This document shows positions 45,360 to 55,205 of a stretch of DNA of 64,000 nucleotides, piece by piece. Under the pieces are notes generated by a model. The model ran no database searches. It was given only the letters and a program-made list of their open reading frames with translations, and was not told where the DNA came from. Location: the NCBI RefSeq assembly GCF_047511655.1, contig NC_133389.1, positions 152,349,973 through 152,413,972 on the forward strand, read 5' to 3'. Each line of letters opens with the position of its first letter. Position 1 is the first letter of the stretch. Source of the DNA: Castor canadensis. Its lineage: Eukaryota > Chordata > Mammalia > Rodentia > Castoridae. Position numbers and translations under genes: made by a program.

Positions 45360-45425
45360 ATGGAAGCAGGCACCTTCATCGATCCAGTCGAAGGAGAGCA
45401 TTTGTGGGTGTCGAAGTCAGAGTGA
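45360..45425 (+). promoter_or_regulatory. BMPR2 uORF 2 (21 codons plus stop)
   Basis: AUG followed by G but with C at -3; 21 codons beginning MEAGTFIDPVEGEH, then TGA. Closed well before the main start. Confidence 0.6.
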
Positions 45426-45481
45426 AGGAAGCCCCGAAACGAAGCTTGAAAAGGAATCCTGCCCTCCCCGAGCTGCGGGCG

Positions 45482-45562
45482 ATGCGACTCGGGTCACCGG
45501 GCTTCGCCGCCGCCGCCGCCAGCCCGGCTTCACCCTGCCCGGCAGTCTGGAGCTTGCTCTGA
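45482..45562 (+). promoter_or_regulatory. BMPR2 uORF 3 with alanine run
   Basis: AUG with G at -3; 26 codons that include five alanines encoded by a GCC run (about 45505-45522), ending in TGA. Length change of the GCC run in multiples of three would keep the frame. Confidence 0.6.
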
Positions 45563-45614
45563 TCTTCGGCCTCCCGCATCGAATTCCCGCCCGCCACCCC
45601 TTTGCACCCTGGAT

Positions 45615-45671
45615 ATGTTTTCTCCCAGACCTGGCTATTTTTTTGATATCGTGAAACTACGAGGGAAATAA
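45615..45671 (+). promoter_or_regulatory. BMPR2 uORF 4 (18 codons plus stop)
   Basis: AUG with G at -3, 18 codons beginning MFSPRPGYFFDIV, stop TAA. Confidence 0.6.
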
Positions 45672-45718
45672 GTGCAGGGGTTTCTTCTGGGCTCCCTGCT
45701 TCTCTCCCCACCACGGAC

Positions 45719-45757
45719 ATGCCTTCAGTATGGGGGAGCCCAGGCACCCCGTCCTAG
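45719..45757 (+). promoter_or_regulatory. BMPR2 uORF 5 (12 codons plus stop)
   Basis: AUG with G at -3, 12 codons (MPSVWGSPGTPS), stop TAG. It overlaps the first member of the linked uORF chain in another frame, so a ribosome using this AUG would skip the AUG at 45730. Confidence 0.6.
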
Positions 45758-45873
45758 ACGAATGAAGCCCTCCGGCCGCGAGGGAGCGAAATGAAGGGAA
45801 TTTCTGCAGCGAAATGAAAGCTCCGCGGCTGGGTCTTCTTATCTGCCATTTGTCCTTTCAAACTGCATTGTAA
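45730..45873 (+). promoter_or_regulatory. Chain of four uORFs joined by ATGA stop-start overlaps
   Basis: Four short ORFs follow each other with the stop of each overlapping the AUG of the next in the tetramer ATGA: 45730-45765 (11 codons), 45762-45794 (10), 45791-45817 (8) and 45814-45873 (19, ending TAA). Each link changes frame in the same direction. The first AUG has the best context of all nine uORFs (A at -3, G at +4). From the last stop to the main AUG there are 112 nt with no other AUG. ATGA overlaps are a known arrangement for termination-reinitiation; whether it works that way here is inference. Confidence 0.7.
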
Positions 45874-45985
45874 GACGGGCACAAGTCGGACGCGAGGAAG
45901 AGCTGCCTCCAGGCCGGGTTTCTCCGCCCGAATTTATTTTCCACATTTCTTTTCTTTGCACTTCTGCTTCTTGGCTGGCCCAGGG

Positions 45986-46061
45986 ATGACTTCCTCGCGA
46001 CAGCGGCCCGGGCGGGTGCCCTGGCTACCGTGGGCCGTTCTGCTGGTCAGCGCGGTGACCG
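45986..46061 (+). CDS. BMPR2: BMPR2 coding exon 1 (signal peptide), partial gene
   Basis: First coding exon of the type II BMP receptor, a plasma-membrane serine/threonine kinase that binds BMP ligands and phosphorylates type I receptors to start SMAD1/5/8 signalling. The exon is 76 nt: 25 codons plus the first base of codon 26, then a GTGAGT donor. The peptide starts MTSSRQRPGRVPWLPW and continues with a hydrophobic AVLLVSAV core, a typical signal peptide. From memory, human BMPR2 starts MTSSLQRPWRVPWLPW and its exon 1 is also 76 coding nt, so length, phase and sequence all agree. About seven of 25 residues differ from human, which is tolerable in a signal peptide. The sequence just upstream (TTCTTGGCTGGCCCAGGG) also agrees with the human leader as I recall it. 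The start has G at -3 and A at +4. Ligand-binding, transmembrane and kinase exons lie beyond the window. Identification is strong; the remaining gene is not visible. Confidence 0.95.
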
Positions 46062-46200
46062 GTGAGTAGCCCAGGGTGGCCGCTTCCCCGGCGGGTGGCG
46101 AGGGAGGGAGCCCGCAGAGGCCGCGGCCTTGCGTCCGCCCTTGGCGACGGTCCCCCGTCGGTCGCGGTTCCCCGATGGCCGTGCCGTGAAAATTGCCTTG

Positions 46201-47361
46201 TTTGCGTTCGTGTAGTTTCGTACCTCGCTCCTCTATTCCCCACCCCACCCTGCTGCACTCCGTGGGGAAAAAAAAAAAAAAGACATATTGGGTGTGGTAT
46301 CTTGACATTTTTAGCTGTGAGGTAATGCGAGGAGTAAAAATAATGTTTTAATCGCCACTGAACAGTGTCTATTAGGAGATCTTTGGAACCAGAGCTGTAG
46401 TGACTTACAGTGAAAAAGAACGTCAACTAAACACACACTTGAACCTTATTTTTAGATTTAGATCGCTCTTTGGGAATCCATGTTACTTTCGTTATTCAAA
46501 AATGTTACCGAATGAATAGAAAAAATGTCGAGGAAGCCAGACTGAGATTCTTGATACATTGTGTAATACTGTTTATTACTATTATCATTAGTATTGTTTT
46601 GTTGCCAAGTATTTTAGCAATTATATATCCATCTTTTCAACCTGGGCACTCGTACTTTATGTGCTTTTGGAATTTCTGTTGGGCATTGAAGTATTTTTAT
46701 AACTTTACTATTAGTTACCTGGCATCTATTGGCTTTCCTGTCATTGAGACAACTTTGACCTCACATCAGACTCTAGATTTGACTCTTGTCAGTTCTTTGG
46801 TGTTACTGAAGTGTAAAAGGAAATGGTAGTCACCCTTTCCTTTGGATATTTCCTTTTAATTTTTAGACGCCTTTAGGAAAAAAACCTCATGTTCCCATTG
46901 CAGTTATTTTCGAAGTCTTTTGGTGACTTGCTTTTAGAAATTTTCAGGAGAGATTTGTACATATAATTCTTAAAATTGTCTTAGGATGGCCACATGGGTT
47001 ATGCATTTTGAAATGAAAAGAGGACAAAATGTTGGCTTTCCGATTACCATTTTCCTAACTGTAACTTTCACACATTAAATTTCTCATTGCAATGTTAGAC
47101 ACAGAGGTTACTTGTTTTATTTCTATTTTAAAAGTCTGCATTGGGGAAATACTGAGAGAAAATTTGAAGGTTCTTTTGTGCTTTTGGTATTACTGAATCA
47201 TGGCTATTGCTGATTAATGTCTATTATTTTTATAATAAATCTGTATAGTACTAAAATCATTTGAACTTCTGAATTGAATGGATTTTGAAATAGATATTTT
47301 AATGTTCTTAATCATTGTGATTCCTTTTGAAGCAAACATGAACAATTTTTCTCTAAATTCT
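46201..47361. other. Intron 1 start, repeat-free
   Basis: No SINE, L1 or exon recognised for over 1.1 kb after the island apart from an A run at 46267-46281. The + strand ORF at 46470-46829 (119 codons) is AT-rich intronic sequence with no known domain. Confidence 0.5.
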
Positions 47362-47572
47362 TTTTTTTCTTTCTTTTTTTTGTGATACTGGGATTTGAAC
47401 TCAGGGCCTACAGCTTGAGCCACTTCACCAGCCCTTTTTTTGTGTGTGTTTACATATTTTCAGGATAGGGTCTTGGGAACTATTGCCCCAGCTGGCTTCG
47501 ATTTGTGATCCTCCTGATCTCTGCCTCATGAGTAGCTAGGATTACAGTCGTGACCCACCAGTGCCCGGCTCT
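47362..47572 (-). mobile_element. Dimeric SINE, antisense
   Basis: GGGATTTGAACTCAGGGCCT, CAGGATAGGGTCTTGGGAAC, AGCTAGGATTACAGTCGTGA. Confidence 0.9.
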
Positions 47573-47936
47573 CTTAATTTCTTTATGTTAAATTCTCTAG
47601 CCATAAGTCAGATGGTTTTTGTAAAATATGAAGAGAGTAAAAAATGCCTTAAGCTTAAGCAGTCATTCTTTGAGCAGAAATCCCAGAACATTTTGTTCTT
47701 TGTTATTCTTGTTTATAGTGATGTGTTCATCATTTTGTGATCAGAACTGATAAAAGTCTGAGAAACATTGGCTTAAATATAAGTTCTATTTGATAAATAA
47801 AATATTCTTAGAATAGTGTCCCGTTTAAAAAGGGGATTAAAAGAATCAGTGTATAAAGTGGTCTTCGTCTTTTTTCTTTAATATTACACAGCACCAGATG
47901 ATGGAATTTGTGAAGCTGGATTTCAGATTTGTGAGA
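47573..47936. other. Intronic, nothing recognised
   Basis: AT-rich, no gene. Confidence 0.4.
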
Positions 47937-48150
47937 ATAATAGCTAGTATTTATTGAGCGGTTTCAGTGCACTAGCAAATATTCAAATAACTTTACACAT
48001 ATTTTCTCCTTTGATCCTCATGACAGTTCTGTACTGTAGGTTGTTATTATTCCACTTTTACAGAGAGGGAAAGAAAAGTAAGTACAGAGAATTTAGTAAC
48101 TCATCACACAGTTAGTAAATTATGGAGCCAGGATTATAATCTGCACCCTT
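47937..48150. mobile_element. MIR element
   Basis: AATAGCTAGTATTTATTGAG, CCTTTGATCCTCATGACAGT and TTTTACAGAGAGGGAAAG are classic MIR-type text. Confidence 0.8.
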
Positions 48151-48593
48151 TTCTACCACATTAATGCTAATAACAGCAGTAGAGGCAGCAACAACTTCTC
48201 TTCATTCTGAGACAGTAATGCCTTTACCAGGTGAGCTTGGAAAAGAAACTTGGACACCTAGAGAATAATGGTACATGCACTGATTGTGTAAATGACGTGA
48301 TTCTGAATATGTAAAACTTTGTCTCATATTGAAATGGCAAGAGCAGTTTCATTAATGGCAAGATGACTAGAGAGGGCCTGTATGGATTTGGATACACGGA
48401 TGCAGGGATGTGACAAACAGGTGCAAATGGTGTAGCTGAGCAGGAAAAAGTACTGAAAGGCTGATTGATAGCACATCCTTCTTTGTGGTGGGGGGGGTCC
48501 TAGGTAAATCATTTCTTTTGACTTTTTCACTTGCTCTGTCTAGTTCTTGAACTCCTTAATGCAAAGAAAGGTTGGTATACAAACAATTAGAAC
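48151..48593. other. Intronic, nothing recognised
   Basis: A poly-G run (48488-48497) is the only notable item. Confidence 0.4.
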
Positions 48594-48685
48594 TTTTTTT
48601 TTTTCTGGTGGGACTGGGGTTTGAACTTAGGGCTTCATGCTTGCAAAGCAGGTGCTCTATTGCTTGATTCACACCTCCAGTCAAA
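48594..48685 (-). mobile_element. ID-like SINE, antisense
   Basis: GGGTTTGAACTTAGGGCTTC and TTGCTTGATTCACACCTCC. Confidence 0.87.
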
Positions 48686-50014
48686 AAATTAGAATGTATG
48701 AAAGAAAGATATACTTGATTGGTTTATAAATAAATTATTAATTTTAATAAAAGGCTACAACACAAGAATTATTTCAGGGTCAGCTTCTGTAATGCCTTTG
48801 AAATAATTCATAATTGGATTTCAATTTTACATACATTGTTTAGGAAAACATATTGTCTAAAATGAGATTCATCTCTTTAGTTAGTACTATTGAGCAGTTA
48901 GTAAATATTGTTGAGTAACTGACAGTTTAGTAATTTTCATTTTAGTGTTTCTCAAAGTACAAGCGCTCTACCACTTGAGACATGTCCCTAACCCTACTCA
49001 GTGGATCTCTCTGGGATCTGTATTTAAACAACAATTTTTTTTTTTTTTTTAAACCTCACAGAGTCTTAGGTGAGTTTGAGAACCAGTACTTTATATCATT
49101 AGTCCTGATTGGATTTTTTAAATACGGTGATAACTTGCAACTACAAAATGTTAGTGGTATGCAACAATAAGCATTTACTTTGCTCCACCTGTTTCCTTCT
49201 GGGGCTCAGGCTGGAGGGAGGGTAGCATCTACCTTGGAGAAGCTTGTGTCAAGGCAGTGACAACAAATGCAGGAGGCCATGCCAAACCCACCAACCCCCA
49301 GCACATTTCCAGACTCTGTTCTTCTAACATCCCATTGGCCAACCAAGTCCTGCTGCCAAGCCCAAAGACAAGGTATATGAAAAAAGGCTTTGCTTATCTA
49401 GTCTTATATATGCTAATTTAATTTGTATTTTTGTTTTGACCATTTTATTTCCCTCCTACTTCTGCCAATAAGAAAATTTACTAATTAGTTGAAGGAAGTG
49501 GTTTTACTTTTAGTAAATTTGGATGAGAACTGATGAAATATAAAGCGATTAGTGCTTAAACTAAATTAGATAACACTGTTTTCGCTTTAGTTATAAATTA
49601 ATATTCCATGGAGCCTGTTCCAGGTGAGTAAATCGCATATATTACATTTCTGTCCACCAAATAAGAACTGTATTCTGATTTGATTGATGTCCGCTGGAAA
49701 AAAAATAATGTGGGTGCTGTAACATCTAGGAATTCATGAATTTTTATTATCTTTTATAGCACTTACACATACTCTCATATTACCAAACTGTTTTCTCTTT
49801 TTAGTTAGTCTTGAGTCATTTCCAGAAGCAGTGAAAATGACTGTTGAATTTTGAGTGCAGCAGACTTGAATTTTAAAAACATTTTTCTGTCTATGAGATG
49901 AGTATGATAAGAATACATATCATTTATGTATAGTTTGTGTGGGATTAGAAATAAGGCCGTAATAAATGACAAGAACATTTTAGATGTATTATTTTAACAA
50001 AATAACATGTATTA
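48686..50014. other. Intronic, mostly unassigned
   Basis: 48960-48995 is a SINE scrap (GCTCTACCACTTGAGACATG). 49200-49400 is a GC-richer old repeat with AACATCCCATTGGCCAACC. The rest shows nothing. Confidence 0.4.
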
Positions 50015-50023
50015 CTTGCTCTT

Positions 50024-50595
50024 TTTTTTATTTTATTTTATTATTCATATGTGCATACAAGGTTTGGGTCATTTCTCCCCCCTGCCCCCATCCCCTTCCT
50101 TACTACCCACTCTGCCCCCTCCCTCACCCCCCCACCCCCTCAATACCCAGCAGAAACTATTTTGCCCTTATTTCTAATTTTGTTGTAGAGAGAGTATAAG
50201 CCATAATAGGAAGGAACAAGGGTTTTTGCTGGTTGAGATAAGGATAGCTATACAGGGAGTTGACTCACATTGATTTCCTGTGCATGTGTGTTACCTTCTA
50301 GGTTAATTCTTTTTGATCTCACCTTTTCTCTAGTTCCTGGTCCCTTTTTCCTATTGGCCTCAGTTGCTTTTAAGGTATCTGCTTTAGTTTCTCTGCGTTA
50401 AGGGCAACAAATGCTAGCTAGTTTTTTAGGTGTCTTACCTATCCTCACCCTCCCTTGTGTGCTCTCGCTTTTATCATGTGCTCAAAGTCCAGTCCCATTG
50501 TTGTGTTTGCCCTTGATCTAATGTCCACATATGAGGGAGAACATACGATTTTTGGTCTTTTGGGCCAGGCTAACCTCACTCAGAATGATGTTCAC
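50024..50595 (-). mobile_element. 5'-truncated L1 (about 570 bp) in BMPR2 intron 1
   Basis: Same lineage as the 17.5-22.5 kb L1 and antisense to BMPR2. A T-rich run, ATTATTCATATGTGCATACA and the C-rich tract are followed by 3' UTR and the end of ORF2. Target-site duplication CTTGCTCTT at 50015-50023 and 50596-50604. Confidence 0.9.
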
Positions 50596-50719
50596 CTTGC
50601 TCTTAATTACAGTGAACACACTGTTTACAAGAGGAGTTTTTGATTTTAGACAGTTTCTATTCAAACATGCACCTACAGGAGTGGCCAGAAGGATAGGGGA
50701 ACAGTAAGAGGATAGATAA

Positions 50720-50925
50720 GCAGAAACACTTGTTTCTTCCTATTATTGCTTATAATCTCTCCTCAACAAAATTAGAGATAAGGGCAAAATAGTTTCTGCT
50801 GGGTATTGAGGGGGTGGGGAGGAGAGGGAGGGGGCGGAGTGGGTGGTAAGGGAGGGGGTGGGGGCAGGGGGGAGAAATGACCTAAGCCTTGTATGCACAT
50901 ATGAATAATAAAACAATAAAAATAA
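50720..50925 (+). mobile_element. 5'-truncated L1 (about 205 bp) in BMPR2 intron 1
   Basis: L1 3' UTR in sense orientation with the G-rich tract (50808-50870) and the terminal CATATGAATAATAAAAC. Target-site duplication AAGAGGATAGATAA at 50706-50719 and 50926-50939. It lies only 125 bp from an L1 end in the opposite orientation. Confidence 0.9.
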
Positions 50926-50939
50926 AAGAGGATAGATAA

Positions 50940-51229
50940 TATATGGAAGGAAAATGCAGTGTCCAGTCAACAAACATTCTGCTTCCTATGTACATGGTTC
51001 TTTCCTAAATGTTATAGGCCGATACAAAGAAAAATAAGAACAGTTGTCCTCCTGCCCAGTCACCTCTTGTCATAATCATGAAATGGAAGTTAGATCTCAT
51101 TCTGTTTGAAGCGAGAGTAGGTACCTTGCAGACCGTTAGCATTATTTCTTCACTCTTGCTTGTATTTTAGAATGTCCCTGTGTACCTTCTTGTTCATTTC
51201 CATCCTCTGTTTAAATGTTTCTTCTCAGA
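50940..51229. other. Intronic, nothing recognised
   Basis: Unique-looking sequence between the short L1 and the next SINE. Confidence 0.4.
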
Positions 51230-51310
51230 CCAAAGGTGTGGCTCAAGGTGTAGAGTGCCTGCTTTCCAAGTGCAAAGCCTGAGTTCAAATCCCAGTGCCA
51301 TGGCAAAAAG
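51230..51310 (+). mobile_element. ID-like SINE
   Basis: AGGTGTGGCTCAAGGTGTAG and GAGTTCAAATCCCAGTGCCA. Confidence 0.87.
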
Positions 51311-51564
51311 TGTTTCTTCTCTGTTAGCCTTCTTCAAAGAGCAGTAGAAGTTTCTTGACTTGCATATTCTGGACTCCTTCTTTGCCTCCTCCTTTTCACA
51401 ATGTATTTAGGTCAGCAGGGATAAATCCAGTCACTTTTCAACCTTGCTGCCCTTCACTTTTCTACTGAACTTGTCAATATTGTCAAGTTTTTTGTCATCT
51501 CCTCCTTGAAACTTTCCTTTTCTGACTTTAGTGATTCTGCATTTCCATGGTTCTGTGTCTTCTC

Positions 51565-51668
51565 AATCTTTTTTTTTTTTTTTTTTTTTGGTGGTACTGG
51601 GGTTTGAACTCAGGGCCTCAGACTTGCTAGGAAGGCTCTCCATTACTTGACCCACTCCTCTAGCCCTC
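51565..51668 (-). mobile_element. ID-like SINE, antisense
   Basis: T run, GGGTTTGAACTCAGGGCCTC. Confidence 0.9.
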
Positions 51669-51799
51669 ATCCATTCTTTATCCTATTTTTTGCTTCTCTT
51701 GAATTGTCTTGAGAATATGTTTTTTTCTTATTGCTACCTCTTCTTGTTGATTTTTCTCTCTTTGCTACTCCTCTCCTAGACTTTTATTATCTCTGAAAC

Positions 51800-51958
51800 T
51801 AAACCACTCTACCACTTAAGCCATACCCCCAGCCCTTATATTTTGTATTTTTTGTTTTTGAGACAGGATCTCTCAGCCATCTTTGCCTGGAGAGCCTCCT
51901 GCCTGCCTCTGCCTTCCCAGTAGCTGGAATTACATGTGTGCATCACCACATCTAAGTG
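51800..51958 (-). mobile_element. SINE remnants, antisense
   Basis: CTACCACTTAAGCCATACCC followed by GAGACAGGATCTCTCAGCCA and AGCTGGAATTACATGTGTGC. Confidence 0.8.
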
Positions 51959-52192
51959 AAATGGGCAACCCAAGTTGGAAGCTAGAACGCTCTGAATTCC
52001 TGTTTACTTTGGGCAAATCCCGTTTTGGTCTCTATATTCTCATGTGTAAAGTTGGCCTGCATGACACATACAGTACTTATATAATGTTTTTGCCTAAGTA
52101 ATGTTTTTCTTAGGAGAAATGCCAGTGGTAAAAGTTACAAAAATGTATAGCACTTTGAATGATAAACTTAGATATTTATTAAGTATATAGTT

Positions 52193-52325
52193 TGCCTGCC
52201 TGCCTGCCTTCCTTCCCTCCTTCCTCTCTCCCTCCTCCTGTTCCTCCCTCTCTCCCTCATCCTCTTCCTCCCTCCCTTCCTCCATCCTTCCTCCATCCTT
52301 CCTCCATCCTTCCTCCTTCCCTTTC
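52193..52325. repeat. Pyrimidine microsatellite (CCTG, CCTT and CCTCCAT types)
   Basis: Almost pure C/T on the + strand: GCCTGCCTGCCTGCC, then CCTT/CTCC mixtures, then three CTTCCTCCATC units. It is a homopurine-homopyrimidine tract likely to vary in length. Confidence 0.9.
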
Positions 52326-52329
52326 TCTG

Positions 52330-52400
52330 TGCTGGTGAGCAAACAGGGCCTCTAGTATGCTAGGTGAAAGCCCTAACACTTGAGATACACTCCCATTCCT
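52330..52400 (-). mobile_element. ID-like SINE remnant, antisense
   Basis: GTGCTGGTGAGCAAACAGGG, CCTAACACTTGAGATACACT, directly after the C/T tract, which is probably its expanded tail. Confidence 0.65.
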
Positions 52401-52474
52401 AGTATATCAAATTTAACATAGTTTGGGAAAAATTTGAGACATTCTAAGATTGTAAAAGCTCTACTTTGAAAAAA

Positions 52475-52705
52475 AAAAACGTAATTTTTTTTGTTGCAAA
52501 TACATTTACTAAGGATTGAACCAAGGGACTTGCACATGCAAGGCAAGCAGTCTGCCACTTAAGCCACACTCCCAGCCCTTTTATGTTGTATTTTTTATTT
52601 TTGAGACAGGGTCTGTCAGCCAACTTTGCCCAGAGATCCTCCTGCTTGCCTCTGCCTCCCCAGTAGCTAGAATTACAGGTGTGTAGCACCACATCTGACT
52701 TATGC
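52475..52705 (-). mobile_element. Dimeric-type SINE, antisense
   Basis: GGATTGAACCAAGGGACTTG, GAGACAGGGTCTGTCAGCCA, AGCTAGAATTACAGGTGTGT. Confidence 0.83.
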
Positions 52706-53039
52706 CTTGGTATAGAAAAGTTATATAACTTTTGTACAACAAAAATATAAAGCAAGGCTCTTTAAGGATGTGCTTTAATGAAAATATAAGAATAATATAT
52801 GCCAAATATAAAGGGTCATTTAAAAATACTTGGAATCCTAGAATCTTAGGGTTGGAAAGGACTTTAAAGTGGACTTTAAATAATTAAAGTTCAGTTAAGA
52901 ATGGACTTCTTTGCAATTTTGTCTCTGGTTTTAATTTTAAATAACGGCAAGGTCAGTTTCAGCTCAGTTTTTGACCCAGTCGTGATTCATTCTAAATCAC
53001 TAAGATCTAATTATTGACATTTAAACTTTAGGTTAAAAA

Positions 53040-54300
53040 GCTTTGGTTTTTTTTTTTTAAAGCCAGCTTTAATGAGATACAGTTCACCTATTTAAAGAGT
53101 ACAATTCAGTTGTTTTTGGTATATTATTTTTGATATGTTGTTTGGTATGTGATTGTTGGATCACTTGGTAAATCTGTGTTTAGAATTTTTAAGGAACTGC
53201 CAAAGTGTTTTCCATAGTGGCTATATCATTTTTACATTTCCACTAACAATATGTGAGGATTCTAGTTTCTTCATGTCATCATTAACACTTCTTACTTTCT
53301 GATTTTTAAAAAAAGTTACTGAGTCAGGTGTGTCGCATGTACCTAAAATCTTAGCATGGCAGAAGCAGAGGCAGAAGGACTATGAATTTAAGGTCAACAT
53401 TCACTATACAACACAAACCTTTCTCAAAAAGAAAAAGTTAGTATAGTCATCCTAATGGATGTGGAGTGATTGATTTCCTTTCCCTGGATGGTGAATAATG
53501 TTGAGCATCTTGCTTTTTGGCCATTTGCGTATCTTCTTTGGAGAAGTGTCAATTCACATTCCTTATAAACCATTTTTTAACTGTTTTTTGTTGTGGAGTT
53601 GTAGAAGATCTTTATGTATTCTGGATATAAATTGCCTATTAGATACATGATTTTCATATTACTTTCATATTATTCAGGGTTTTTTTCCTTTCTTGGTTAT
53701 GTTATTTTTATTTATTTATTTTGTGGTACTGCCTTGAACTCAGGGCCTCAGACTTGCTAGACTGGCACTCTACCACTTGAGCCATGTCTCCAACCCTGTT
53801 TGATTTGGGCACCTTTTGCCCAGGCTGACCTGGACTGTGACCCTCCTGTTTTACCATTCTTATGACTGCTGGGATGACAGGTGTGTGCCACTGTGCCCAG
53901 CTATTGATTAGATATTAGTTAGGGTCTTGTGAACTCTCCCCTCACTCCCCAACCACTGCTGGCCTTAGACTGCAATTCTCTGATCTCAGCCTCCCAAGTA
54001 GCTAGGTGTGAGTCACACCAGTGGGCTCTTCATCTTTTGCAAGACTGTTTTGACTAATTAGGATCCCTTGCAATTCAATGTAATTGAGAATTGACTTTTC
54101 CAGTTTTGAAAAAAAGGCAGTTGGAATTTTGATAAGGATTGTTTGGATCTGTAGATTGCTTTAAGTTTTGACATTTTAATATTAGGTCTTCCTGTCTGTG
54201 AACAAGGTAGGTCTTTTAATTCCTCCTTCAGAGTAATGGGATTATAGGCATTCATCACCACTTGTGATTTTTATTGGTTAACCATTTCCATTTTGAAAAG
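53040..54300 (-). mobile_element. Ancient L1 fragment, antisense
   Basis: Begins with AGCTTTAATGAGATACAGTT and continues with reverse ORF2 text (GTTTTCCATAGTGGCTATAT, TTTTGATAAGGATTGTTTGG). It is interrupted by SINEs at 53705-54030. Confidence 0.75.
53705..54030 (-). mobile_element. Two SINE units, antisense, inside old L1
   Basis: 53705-53905: GCCTTGAACTCAGGGCCTCA ... GACAGGTGTGTGCCACTGTG. 53910-54030: TTAGGGTCTTGTGAACTC ... TCTCAGCCTCCCAAGTAGC. Confidence 0.83.
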
Positions 54301-54394
54301 CTGAGAAAATACATAATTACTTAAATTTTACTTTATGGTATATAGTTGTTGAGGATTTTGATTGTTATTGTATGTTAACTTTTCATTAAACCTA

Positions 54395-54500
54395 CCAAAA
54401 TAGTTTTTTTTTTTTTTTTTTGGTCGTACTGGGGTTTGAACTCAGGGTTTTGCACTTACTATGCAGGCATTCTACCACATAAGCCACACCTCCAATTAAA
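54395..54500 (-). mobile_element. ID-like SINE, antisense
   Basis: T run, GGGTTTGAACTCAGGGTTTT, AAGCCACACCTCC. Confidence 0.88.
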
Positions 54501-54904
54501 GTTTTTTTAAAAAACAAGTATTTTATTTCTTCCTCAGTAAGGTAAACTGAAATTACTTTTTGGGTGCATACATGAAGTAAAAATAATTTTTATCAATGTG
54601 CCAATTCTAAATTAAGTATTAGGAATATTTTGAGAATTTCTATTGTGCCCTTACAGATATGGTTTAGATAGGCTTTGACACATGGTGATCCCTGATTAGT
54701 AAATCATGAGTTTGCTCTGTGTTTTGACTTCCTGTTTCATAATTATAACAGTTAGCAGGATTAGGCGATCTTGATTTTTCTCCTTTAATTAACAAAAGGT
54801 TTAAAGCATCTAAGCAACAATTCTATTACTTGCTTCTTGTCATAACATATCCTGGAGAACATTTTTGATTAGAAGTCTGTTGCTAAAAATAAAGAGAATT
54901 TGCT
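54501..54904. other. Intronic, nothing recognised
   Basis: AT-rich, no gene. Confidence 0.4.
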
Positions 54905-55205
54905 GGTTATGGTGGCTCAGGCCTGAAATTCCAGCTACTTGGAAGCTGGAGATTGGGAGGATAGAGGTTTAAGGCCAGCCTGGGAAAAAAGTTAATAAGA
55001 CCCCACCTCAGTCAAGTAAGCCAGGCATGATGGTGGACCTGTGATCTCAGCCAAGCTGGAGGCTGTAGGTAGGAGGCTGGCCCAGGCAAAAACAAGAGAC
55101 CCTATTCAAAAAATAAAGCAAAAAAATGATTGGGGGCATGGGTGGTAAAGCACCTGCCTAGCAAACATGAGGCCCTCTCCCCAGTACTGCCAAGAGGAGA
55201 GAGAG
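54905..55205 (+). mobile_element. Tandem SINE composite
   Basis: B1-like half (GGTTATGGTGGCTCAGGCCT), a second partial B1-like half (GCCAGGCATGATGGTGGACC) and an ID-like end (GGTAAAGCACCTGCCTAGCA). Confidence 0.82.

Larger units (their letters stand above)
44838..45985 (+). other. BMPR2: BMPR2 5' untranslated region (start approximate)
   Basis: GC-rich leader ending at the BMPR2 start codon. The 5' edge is set by inference: the longest human leader is recalled as about 1.15 kb, which places the start near 44838, just downstream of three GC boxes; the sequence itself shows no TATA box or initiator that fixes it. It contains a GGC-type run at 45046-45063, an alanine-coding GCC run near 45505-45522, and nine AUG-initiated uORFs. 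No frame stays open from the leader into the main CDS, so a longer N-terminus is not supported. Long GC-rich, uORF-loaded leaders usually lower translation; that effect is inferred here. Confidence 0.75.
44200..46200. promoter_or_regulatory. CpG island spanning BMPR2 promoter and exon 1
   Basis: CpG dinucleotides are dense from roughly 44.2 to 46.2 kb and scarce on both sides, as expected for a broadly expressed gene. The densest part, 44.57-45.35 kb, is nearly all G and C. Edges are by eye. Several long ORFs on both strands here (for example - strand 44209-45153 and 44420-45379) follow from the lack of AT-rich stop codons. Confidence 0.9.

Noticed and set aside
44209..45379. Long - strand ORFs (314 and 319 codons) in the CpG island
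   Set aside because: They overlap each other in different frames, consist of Arg/Ala/Pro/Gly-rich translation of GC-rich DNA, and show no domain. Stop codons are simply rare here.
46470..46829. 119-codon ORF in intron 1
   Set aside because: AT-rich and hydrophobic by composition, no domain, no splice context, no sign of a retrocopy.
52094..52342. Glu/Arg-rich - strand ORF
   Set aside because: Translation of the C/T microsatellite.
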